This document shows positions 55,480 to 64,000 of a stretch of 64,000 bases of DNA, one piece after another (within the stretch, counting starts at the first letter, position 1; every line of letters begins with the position of its first letter). Made by a program: the position numbers and the translations under genes. The stretch covers positions 2,356,001-2,420,000 of the forward strand of contig OZ022511.1 in assembly GCA_963989385.1 (NCBI GenBank), read 5' to 3'. The DNA is from Ctena decussata (Eukaryota > Mollusca > Bivalvia > Lucinida > Lucinidae). Under the pieces are notes generated by a model that was given only the letters and a program-made list of their open reading frames with translations, searched no databases and had not been told where the DNA came from.

Positions 55480-55715
55480 AGCCGGAAGTGTTTCCCGAAC
55501 GGGAAACAAAATTGAGAAAATTTTCGTTATGGATACAAGTGTTGTTTTTTTTCAAATTACTCCCAACACAATTTAAAGGCCGTAATAAAATAAAAACAAA
55601 TTTTAATAAAATTTATGCAGTTTACATGGATAAAGATTTTCAAGATATTCGTTCAAAACTGAGATGCACAAGCCGTGCCAAAAAGAGGTACCCTTAAGTC
55701 ATGAAAATTGCTCAA
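55480..55715. repeat. dispersed repeat, inverted partner of 49472-49682
   Basis: See strings TGTTTCCCGAACGGGAAACA, CAAAATTGAGAAAAT, TGAGATGCACAAGCC and GGTACCCTTAAGTCATGA. The 143-codon frame at 55266-55697 runs through two repeats and is not supported. Confidence 0.7.
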
Positions 55716-55719
55716 ATGT

Positions 55720-57639
55720 GACCTATATTTTACCGTTCATCGATATTGTCATATCTCTTACAATATTTCAGAGGTTTGATTTATTCCTAGGAGAACTGTT
55801 TATTTTGACACTGCAGATGATCTCATTTCACTTGGCCGATATTGTCCATATTAAACTTGCGATTGCTAAAGTCAAGCTCCTGCAAAGTCGCGCTTTATCG
55901 TCTTCTGACAATTCTTGTTTACAATATAGCTTTGTGGAAACAGCCTTCTAGAGGTACTTCACGTCTAAAATGTTTTGCTAACTGGTAGATCATAACCACT
56001 TATTGATGACGTATACGCGCAAATCATCACTAGACGTACACATACCAGTACAAGTTTAAAATCTTAACCTGCCTAATGTTTGAAAATGGCGCGCTGTGGG
56101 TAAATTCAAATTACTTTTATATTATATGTGTATAGTTTGAGAGATATTTAGTTGTAGTCTGTGCATGCAGAAAACAAGATTTTTTCAAAGCCTAAAAATG
56201 ACGAAAAATGCATCAATTAAAATAATTACCGTAATGGGGTTCAGTCTGTTTAGGGTCTGTGCAGTTTGCCCAGACCTATCTGTCCCAGTACTTAGAAATT
56301 TACGGTAACGACGTTTATTTTAAACGTAGCTTGTCACACGTTTTTCTGGCCAGACAAAATATCGTCAAAAAGCTCAATCTTTTGTGACTAGTTAAAAGAC
56401 TTCTTTTTGAGCAGGAAACAACTATTTTGCTATTTCAGTGACGTCATGAGAATGTGCTGATTTGACGTTTTTATGTCAAGTTAATCAGTCAGGTACATAA
56501 CCTTTACAAGTTAAAAAAGATATTTATTTATTTTATTTATCTACATTATTTTAAGAGGGTAAACACATTTAGCTACATAGCTAGTCTACCATGTGGCCCT
56601 CTTCTCTAAAAACATGTAAAACATATATACAAATAAAATATTTACAAATAGCATACAATGCTCAACACAAGAAAGCAAAGCATGAAATACTAGAGGATAA
56701 ACCAACATCCATTTAGATATGAAGATATAATTATTAATTAAAATATAGCGTTCGCCAAGCCACAAACCGCTCCAACCATGCATAAAATGAATATCTCTGT
56801 TGCCGAGTCTGAGTAGACGGAACACATGTGGCGGAGCCAATGTCCAGACAGCATGGTCCGCCACTCAAACGCGGCAAATGTAGAGATAAATGCCGGTCGA
56901 GGTTTTTTGTGACTTGGCTCTTGAGTCTTAAGATAGCCGAGTTGTAGATATGAATTTGAATTTCATGAAAACAGATAAAAAACGGTTTTAATTAAGAGTC
57001 CCAGTTATTATTGAAACATAAAAGGGCGCATAAAAACTTGAAGCAGTTAAGGATTATCCTATTTACCACTAATATCTAAAGTGATGCTGTAGAAAATAAC
57101 TTATTTAGGTTATGTCTGAAATTATTAAGGCCAATGTCAGATTTTACAATCTCCAAAAAAAAAACTGTTAAAAAGTAGTTGATTTCCTGATCTTCAAGGG
57201 CCTTGCGTACCAATTTCTAGACGATGCGTACAGACATTTATTGCTTAATCATAAAGTTATGTAAGAAATCTTTCAAGGAAAATTACCCACCTGTCCATAA
57301 AAATTGCTGTTACCCCACAATATGATAGTGAAAAAAGACACTTTAACTTAAACAGGTTACTTTTGCTATAGTTGCAAAAAATTATAACTGCTTCAAGTTA
57401 TATATATATTTTTTTTAACTTTTAAAGGTTATGCACCTGACTGTTAATAGCGCACAGATTTCATTATTAGTCGGCATTATTCTGAAGTCTGCTAAGGTAT
57501 TGAATTACTTTCCATACCAATGTATGTGCCGTCAAGAGATCTATTAAGCTGTGCTTTATTTTCTGTCCATTTTTAACGCATTACATGTGAGTCGATGCAA
57601 ACATTAATTTTTATTTGCCGTTGAAAATTTCCTTTTAAT
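55720..57639. other. intron sequence, no exon seen
   Basis: 55790-55925 is the partner of the repeat at 46316-46449. The remainder is AT-rich and unrecognised. Confidence 0.5.
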
Positions 57640-58440
57640 ACCCCGCTACATGTTAGTGGCGGGATATTATGTTTTTCACGTTGGCCGTCCGTGTGTCCGT
57701 CCGTCCGTCCGTAATACGTACGTCGTTCCGTCTGTCCGCACTTCGTATCCGTTCGATAACTTAAGTATTTTTCAACGGATTTCCTTCACATTTTACATAT
57801 GCATTTGTATCAAGAATGTCTTGCTTGGAATTGTTAATGGGTAAATTTCGATAATTTCTGACAGAGTTATGGCACTTGTCAATGTACAAAAAAGGTTCCT
57901 GGCCTCTAGTTCCTTTACTACGTGGAGTATCATGATGAAATTTCACAAACATGATCGAAGTAACAAAAGCTTTGTATGGGCACAGAAATTTTATCATCAG
58001 GGGTTATCTACCCCTGCACTTGGGGCTATATACATTTATAAAATAAAAAAAAACATATAAAGCATTTTTTCTGAAACTTACAGCTTATGATAAGAGTGAT
58101 GAAAGCCTCCAGTGACGCTCAAATTTACCCCAAGGGAGTTATCTCCCCCTGACCCCAGGCTATATACATGCATTAAAATGATGAAAAATTCTACATAATT
58201 TCATGTGAAACAGTTTGTAAGAAATTAACATTTGATGATAGAAATAATAAAAGCTTCCTGTGGTGATTAAAATTTGAATCTTTAGGGGTTATATGCCCCT
58301 GTCCCGTGGCCACATGTTTAAAATCACTAAAATTTGAATTTGATTAGAGTGGTAAGTGATTTATTGGAAGCTTATTGTGAGTGATCAGAATAATGAAGTG
58401 TCCTGTCATGACGAAGATATTAATCCGTGTTCAGTGGGGT
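57640..58440 (+). repeat. CCCCGCTACATGTTAGTGGCGGG-type dispersed repeat
   Basis: Starts CCCCGCTACATGTTAGTGGC, followed by a CCGT microsatellite (57684-57712), then three spaced blocks with GGGGTTATCTACCCCTG / GGGAGTTATCTCCCCCTGAC / GGGGTTATATGCCCCTGTCC about 120-160 bp apart. Looks like an old dispersed element with internal repetition; family not identified. Confidence 0.5.
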
Positions 58441-59029
58441 TAGGCTGCTCTTTCCTGGGGTTATTCAGAGAAAAAAATAAATCTGGATAAAAAGGTTTGC
58501 AGTGGCGGGGAATCACGCAGCAGTTTGCGATGATTTTATTTTATTTCTTTTTTTTTTTTTTTGTCGGTAGGCCTAAAAAGTGAAGCAGAGAAAAACCGTC
58601 TCCAAAGAATATATTTGATATGTTTTGATGAAATGTTATGTTAGAAAATTTATGAAATAATATTAAGACTTCACCGTGTAGTTATTTTTCTCAAAGTATA
58701 TTTTGCAACTAGCTATACCCCCTGTTTAAACAACGTCTTTTCTTTTAACGTCAAGTCGAGATGGTCGCTGAGGGCGGTTTACGACCTCTCTTATATTTTC
58801 GATCAAATACTGCCAAATTGGTCTACAACAATTATAAGGGACGTAACCCAATTTCAGTGCAAAATCTATTCTCATATGTATATCCGTTATTGTAGAAAAT
58901 CCGCACGAAAATACAATGTTTAGGCGTTCAGCAGCACTGTGACGGTATGTTTACAGAAATTTTAGCCTCGCTAGGGAAATCAGGTACCTTATGAAATGTG
59001 CAAAGAATAAAGACCGGAATTCAACTATC
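58441..59029. other. intron sequence, no exon seen
   Basis: Includes a T-run near 58545-58562; otherwise unrecognised. Confidence 0.5.
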
Positions 59030-59115
59030 CCAGTGGGCATATGGCGTCAAAATGACATCACACTCGATGCGACGTCATCACGTGGCGTCATTTTGTCGCC
59101 TCGTGCCCGCTGGGA
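59030..59115. mobile_element. CCCAG...GCTGGG element, GACGTCA interior
   Basis: Ends CCCAGTGGGCATATGGCGTC and CGCCTCGTGCCCGCTGGG; interior ATGACATCACACTCGATGCG, ACGTCATCACGTGGCGTC. Same end motif as 21489-21580 but different interior. Confidence 0.75.
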
Positions 59116-59238
59116 TAGATTTTAAATATAAAAAGTAAAGACGCAAATCATAATGTGCAAAAGGCCGGTTGACCTGAGAATTTGCTGAATACATGCGAAT
59201 TAAGCCCATTCTAAAGCGACGCCCATCTTTTATTACAG

Positions 59239-59304
59239 GATGTGCTGACGATACAGAGTGTGTTGATGCAGCTGAACCGAAATGTGTCAATAACATATGC
59301 AGAG
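59239..59304 (+). CDS. secreted cysteine-rich peptide, exon 3 (module 2)
   Basis: Acceptor ATCTTTTATTACAG, donor AGAG/GTAAAT. Exactly 66 bp, phase 1-1. It encodes CADDTECVDAAEPKCVNNIC then R, with spacing C-x5-C-x7-C-x4-C. Start position, length and phase match exon 2, supporting an origin by exon duplication; sequence identity between the two is low apart from the Cys/Asp pattern (xC-x-x-D-x-x-C). The CxxDxxC...PxCVxNxC pattern resembles short cysteine repeats of extracellular animal proteins, but no named family is claimed. A MITE begins only 6 bp after the exon end (59311), so the donor site survives at its very edge. Confidence 0.7.
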
Positions 59305-59310
59305 GTAAAT

Positions 59311-59520
59311 AGGGTAAAGTCGGGTAAATTCGGACAACAGTAAATTCGGACAGTGACATTGTTTCCTATATATGTCAGTTGTTTGGAATGAAAACAAAAC
59401 TGGGCAAACAGTGAAAATCCTGATGAGATGGCTCATTATGAGCCAACTCATCTGGATTTTCACTGTTTGCAATGGTATGTCCGTATTTAACTGCTATCCG
59501 AAGTTACCCGGCTCGACCCT
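59311..59520. mobile_element. MITE with 57-bp hairpin, copy 2, at a splice donor
   Basis: Ends AGGGTAAAGTCGGGTAA and TTACCCGGCTCGACCCT. The central hairpin 59409-59465 has 28-bp arms (CAGTGAAAATCCTGATGAG / CTCATCTGGATTTTCACTG). The first element base follows GTAAAT of exon 3's donor. Confidence 0.85.
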
Positions 59521-60003
59521 AACAACCAAATGGAAAAACAGCGGGCACGTTCGGCATAATTTAGACTGGCTCGCCTGCCCTTGACAAAATACAGGGACAG
59601 GTAACGCCTACCGCCATTGCTGACGTTTAATACTTATTTATAGCTCACAGCGCTGGGAAATACACTCGAACCTGTTGACTCCTGGATGAGTCACTGCCCA
59701 AAACATTGATGTACTTTGCTTCAGCGTGTATTTGAACACTCACTCATTTGAAGTTACATGTGACCAATATTGTCACTGATATTTTTTCCGTAAATAAAAT
59801 CAGCATTGATTCAATTTTCATCGTTGCAATTCAAATGTTTCACACATGCGCAAAGCTAAGAGTAGGAAAACTCTACTCAAGATGGTCGTACCCGTTACTT
59901 GTCTTTTAACTTGAAGCCCTCTAGCGGCAAAAGTGTCTAAGGGAAGGAACTAGACTAGGCATAATTACTCGGGTAAGCCCGAGCATTACCGAGATATATA
60001 ATA
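59521..60003. other. intron sequence, no exon seen
   Basis: Unrecognised sequence in intron 3 of the cysteine-rich gene. Confidence 0.5.
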
Positions 60004-60140
60004 TGAGCTGAGACACGACAAAACCAACAATGTTGTTGTGCGCCCAGCGCAGACTCAGATCAGCCTGGGCATCCGCATGAAGGTAGCTTAGACCCTCAGC
60101 TACCATTTAAGCGCAGAGCGAAAACTCTGATCTGACGCTC
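60004..60140 (+). mobile_element. truncated GAGCCGCGACAC MITE
   Basis: TGAGCTGAGACACGACAAAA through GGTAGCTTAGACCCTCAGCT to CTCTGATCTGA; the left inner palindrome is shortened and the right quarter is missing. Confidence 0.85.
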
Positions 60141-60378
60141 TTGACCAGTTAAATGGCGATAAAATTTCCTTTTAAAAGAAAGGCTTGTCCAGCTAAGACA
60201 GTGCAATTTTCATGAGTTGTTGTTGAAGTGAACCCGATTGTTAGTGCACTTTCTGTTGCTAACTTTTATTTAGCAAAGTATTTTATTTCTAACTTATTGA
60301 ATGATGGCATTATCCATGGCTGAAAGGTAAAAACAAGTGTAGAAAATTATTTGAAAAACAAATTGAACAAATATTTAA

Positions 60379-60390
60379 ACACACACACAC

Positions 60391-60421
<31 letters not shown>

Positions 60422-60424
60422 AAA
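60379..60424. repeat. (CA)n(CAA)n microsatellite
   Basis: Six to seven CA units run into about ten CAA units. Confidence 0.95.
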
Positions 60425-60765
60425 CAGTTTTCCAACGTTTTGGCCGGCCGTTTTAGGCATGTCTCAAGGGAAATATCTATATGGACATATTTCAAGTCTT
60501 TTCTTCACGGCTGTTGATTCATATTTAGCATGAATCAAAATTTTAGGAAAGACTGTTTCAAACCCATGTCTATGGAATCTTGGCACATCTGAACTTGGCA
60601 TCAAAAGAAGACAATGCATTTTATATCTACTGACGTTCATTTTTGGTTTAAGTGGCATCAGTGGCAGTGACTGGAACAAAATTTTGACACTCTGAGAAGA
60701 AAATGCATGCTGCTGTTGTTTGGGACAATAACTTGCATTACTCCATTTGGGAACAACAAAGCATG

Positions 60766-61090
60766 GAATCCATTGCGTTCGTATTTCCATGAATTCCCGA
60801 CAAATGAAATTTATCTTTTATATTTATGCTATGTTTTTTTAAAATCAGTTTTGTTACTCATTCGTGAAGTTCTGACTAATTTAACGCCAAGCAAAGGACG
60901 ATAAATAGTTATTAACCAACGTGTTTGGTAATGAAGTACAGCAGCCGTCACTATAACATGACATATATCAAACGTAACGTCGGCCAATCATCTATCTGAA
61001 TTATCCGTGACGTTTCTTACGCGTATGATTGCATGAATGTATGTTGTTCGTGGATGTATGAACATCGTCAGCCTAGTATAGGTTCATCTA
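60766..61090. repeat. dispersed repeat, partner of 6640-6968
   Basis: Same orientation as the first copy; shared strings include GCGTTCGTATTTCC / GCGTTCATACTTCC, ACTAATTTAACGCCAAG, CGTAACGTCGGCCAATC and GTGGATGTATGAACATCG. Confidence 0.65.
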
Positions 61091-61641
61091 AGGAAATCGT
61101 CGAAGAGTGTAAATATTTCTCTGTACATTTGTATAGCTGAAGTAAGAAGGCAACATTAGAGAGTGTTATAAAAGCAAGAAAAGTGTCCACACAACCCCCA
61201 CGCGCACCTACTATAATCCAAATCAGTAGAGCGCCCCGGCACTGGAAGTTATACCCAGCATCATCGCACCATCCAATTAACCCCTCCATTGTCATAAAGC
61301 TGCCAATGAATCCCTAACAGTTTCAAATTTTAACAATTCTGAATTGTCCCCTTTTTCTGTACATGTGTCATTGTAAGAGGCTTCCAGTTCATGCTATTCA
61401 TGAATATGTTGATAGCCAATAGGAAATTTATCAGATGCTAAAAATGTGTACATAATATATCGCTTTGTGCCATGGAATATGCCTGTTGCAATGCGTATGC
61501 GTTAATTACTCACCGACATTACCGACTTTTACATACAACACACGGACCGTTGTACATATAAGCCACACACACAGATACATGGGATACATTTTCAGTGAAT
61601 GTGATAAGGGAAGAAAATCGTCAAAAGCGCTTGTTTCTAAA
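61091..61641. other. intron sequence, no exon seen
   Basis: No recognisable exon or repeat before the long palindrome. Confidence 0.5.
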
Positions 61642-63108
61642 GGGGGTGGGGGGGGGGGGGGGGGGGTATCAATAAGGTGGGTTTTCTGCATCCTACCACA
61701 AAGTTTTCTTTTTGTAACTGATGGTATACTCCAATGTGTCTAGTTTATTGGACCATATGTGACTTTGGTCGGAAAGCCCTACTTATTGAGCTATGGGTCC
61801 ACAGAAGTGGGTGGGGTAATCAAACATGGTTTTAGCCTGTCTTGTAAAAACATTCTCGTTTGGTAGAAGAGTACAGCAGACAGACAGGATTTGATAAACT
61901 GATTAACCGAACATCTAAACTATATTTCTATATCATTTTATTTGGTTTAGTTTGAACATATGTTGTCAAAAAAGACTTCCTTTGACATTCAGCATTTTTT
62001 TTATATTTTTGTCCTCAATTTTCAATTTTCCTTGGCATTATTGTTAAATAAACAGACCAGTTGTCATCAAACTCATGTCAAGGAAGTACTCTGGCCATGA
62101 CATTCGGATGATGTGACCAGAATTTTATATTGACCTAGTTTTCACGGTCGACTGAACACATAAACGTGCTTGGAAGATGGTTTCTCATTTGATTTTGACC
62201 AAGAATTACGAACTTTTGGACAAATTACTATTTTGACTGCTATATTATGCCCTACATCCCCGCCACTAAAGGTGAGAGAATACATATTGGCTTCAGTTCG
62301 GATCTCCTTAGCGTCTGCACCTGTGTCTGTGTCACATATTACGTCCTTCTTTGACATTGGAAACAAGGTCAAGGTCATCAAAATCTGACCTTGACCTTGT
62401 TTTCAGGGCCATAGAAGGACTTAATATGTGACACATACATAGATGCAGATGCCAACGAGATCCACACTGAAGCCAATATCTATTCCCTCACCTTTAGTGG
62501 CGTGGGCATGGGGCATAATATAGCAGTTAAAATAGTAATTTGACCAAAGTTTCGTAATTCTAGGTCAAAATTGAAAGAAAACCATCTTCCAAGCAAGTTA
62601 ATATGTTCAGTCGACCGTGAAAACTAGGTCATTGTGAAATTCTGGTCACATCATTCGAATGTCCTTGTCAAGGTGCTACCTTGACATGAGTTTAATGATA
62701 ACATGTATGTTTATTTAACAAAAATGCCAAGAAATATTGAAAATTGAGGACAAAAATATAAAAAAAAAAATGCTCAATGTCAAAGGAAGTCTTTTTCGAC
62801 AACATATGTTCAATTAAACCAAATAAAATGATATGAAAATATATTTTAGATATTCTGTTGATCATTTGATCAAATCCTGTCTGTCTGGTATACTCTTCTA
62901 CCAAATGAGAATGTTTTTACAAGACAGGATAAAACAATGTTGGAATACCCCACCCACTTCTGTGGACCCATAGCTCAGTAAGTAGGGCTTTCCGACCAAA
63001 GTCACATATGGTCCAATAAACTAGACACACTGGAGTATACCATCAGTTAAAAAAAGAAAACTTTGGTAGGATGCAGAAAACCCACCTTATTGATACCCCC
63101 CCCCCCCC
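61642..63108. mobile_element. 1.45-kb long palindrome, copy 2
   Basis: G-run, TATCAATAAGGTGGG at the left; CCCACCTTATTGATA and C-run at the right; centre near 62390 (GACCTTGACCTTGTTTTCAG). Homologous to 29340-30788 throughout. A flanking 63109-63170 block repeats TTTAAACAATAAATCTGA twice around a C-run. Confidence 0.9.
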
Positions 63109-63540
63109 TTTTAAACAATAAATCTGACCCCCCCCCCCCCCGCCCCTTTAAACAATAAATCTGAACTCTGCTCTTTCAGATTTTACACTGATACACAGAT
63201 CAGCTCACTCCGGCATAAACGCAGTCTGATCAGTCTATCCTCAGCATAAAAGATGTCTTCATCGTAGATCATCATGAAGAATATATATGTCGAAAAAGAC
63301 TGATCAGATCCAACGAATGCATCGGCGCTGGACAGTGTGCCGGCTGCTCTGACTAGTCAGATTATGCGATGCCCTAAGCCTATTTTTCTGCGACGCCGCT
63401 GCATGATTTTTTGGAAAAGCTAATGCTTTGCCCTAAGCTATATACAAACACTGTTTCTTACACAAGTTTTGGTATATTTCTTAGGACGCAAAGCCAAACA
63501 CTTTGCATTGCATTCAGAGTTTCATTTTTTATGCAATCAG
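63109..63540. other. intron 3 end, no other exon
   Basis: Contains C-runs and a decayed GATCAGTCT-type repeat (63190-63360). The polypyrimidine tract for exon 4 lies at its end. Confidence 0.5.
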
Positions 63541-63653
63541 TTTGTAAAAAGCAAAAGAAATGTGGCCAAGTACAAGGCACTTGTAAAAGAAAAACGTGCT
63601 TTTTAACGGAAATATTTAAAACAAAATTACATGTACTATCAAAAATAGTATAA
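63541..63653 (+). CDS. secreted cysteine-rich peptide, exon 4 (module 3 and stop)
   Basis: Acceptor TTTCATTTTTTATGCAATCAG. With the single base carried from exon 3 it reads VCKKQKKCGQVQGTCKRKTC, spacing C-x5-C-x6-C-x4-C, then a 17-residue basic tail (FLTEIFKTKLHV...) and TAA at 63651-63653. Unlike modules 1 and 2, which are acidic, this one is strongly basic (K/R-rich), so the mature peptide would be charge-polarised. There is no donor after the fourth Cys, consistent with a terminal exon. All four exons sum to 318 nt. A possible polyadenylation signal AATAAA lies at about 63989, at the window edge. Alternative: module exons beyond the window could be spliced instead. Confidence 0.6.
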
Positions 63654-64000
63654 AGTTTCCATCTGATATTTTAGCAGATGAGGCAAATCGGATATGGATA
63701 AAAATAGACAAAATCGGACGAGGTCTTTGTTTGTTATGTCTGTGAAGAAAATAATGAAGAAATGCTGTCTCAAACCGGAGCGAACTTTCCGATCTCTTTG
63801 GCTTAATTGCGGCCCTAAAAAAGTTTAGAACGAATCGATGCAGTACACACTCTCCTGGTATTTTCCGACTAAGCGTGACGTATCATTTCTTCCGAAAATA
63901 ACTCGGTATCACTAAACCACTTGAATACTGGCTTGCCGATAAATTAGCAGTAGAAAACTGAGTTGGAATTATAAACAAATCAAATACAAAATAAATAAAT
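63654..64000 (+). other. probable 3' UTR of the cysteine-rich gene
   Basis: No reading frame or repeat is recognised. Two overlapping AATAAA-type signals end the window (about 63989-63999), which would give a 3' UTR of at least 340 nt if used. Confidence 0.35.

Noticed and set aside
55266..55697. 143-codon plus-strand open frame
   Set aside because: It starts in a MITE hairpin and crosses into a different dispersed repeat; no domain and no splice context.
1142..60140. Regularly spaced palindromic repeats as a CRISPR-like array
   Set aside because: Eukaryotic context, 200-bp-plus repeats at irregular distances in both orientations; they are transposable elements.

Overview
The window is eukaryotic nuclear DNA. 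It is AT-rich, nearly free of long open reading frames, full of short inverted-repeat elements, and carries small exons with GT-AG splice sites. The repeats (a palindromic element of about 238 bp present 17 times, tRNA-headed SINEs, Penelope-type and LINE reverse-transcriptase remnants) suggest a mollusc, most likely a heterodont bivalve such as a venerid clam. That assignment is an inference from memory of such genomes, not from a search.

Two host genes can be supported. (1) Minus strand, about 7.0-8.1 kb: two consecutive in-phase exons (7916-8103 and 6993-7091) of a protein resembling the fatty-acid-binding (intracellular lipid-binding) family; first and last exons were not found. (2) Plus strand, 37.1-63.65 kb: a four-exon gene spread over 26.5 kb. 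It has a TATA-like box, a signal-peptide exon (37104-37176), two symmetric phase-1 exons of exactly 66 bp (48709-48774 and 59239-59304) and a terminal exon (63541-63653). Together these give 318 nt, 105 codons plus stop, encoding a small secreted protein with three four-cysteine modules. I do not recognise its family; it is the best candidate here for something undescribed.

Layout. 1-6.9 kb: repeats and MITEs only. 7-8.1 kb: FABP-like exons, with a MITE next to one acceptor and a CT microsatellite at one donor. 8.6-17.6 kb: a SINE with target-site duplication, several MITE families, and a CRE/CCAAT-like cluster near 9.6-10.4 kb. 17.8-26.0 kb: a 3845-bp tandem duplication whose copies are separated by 472 bp copied from 10.4 kb upstream (11252-11728). 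27.1-27.9 kb: a degenerate GGATATCC field. 29.3-30.8 and 61.6-63.1 kb: two copies of a 1.45-kb long palindrome with G-run ends. 33.3-35.7 kb: a 2.4-kb imperfect palindrome. 37.2-45.1 kb (intron 1 of the cysteine gene): a SINE and a graveyard of Penelope-type and LINE reverse transcriptases. 48.8-49.4 kb: a foldback with another palindromic element at its centre. 50.4-51.4 kb: a 215-231-bp tandem array. 52.9-54.1 kb: a DNA-transposon-like element crowded with CGTAT/AACTTAT motifs. 55.2 and 59.3 kb: a MITE with a 57-bp hairpin.

The window is therefore two ordinary-sized spliced genes embedded in repeats. Transposable elements sit within about 6 to 55 bp of most exon edges.
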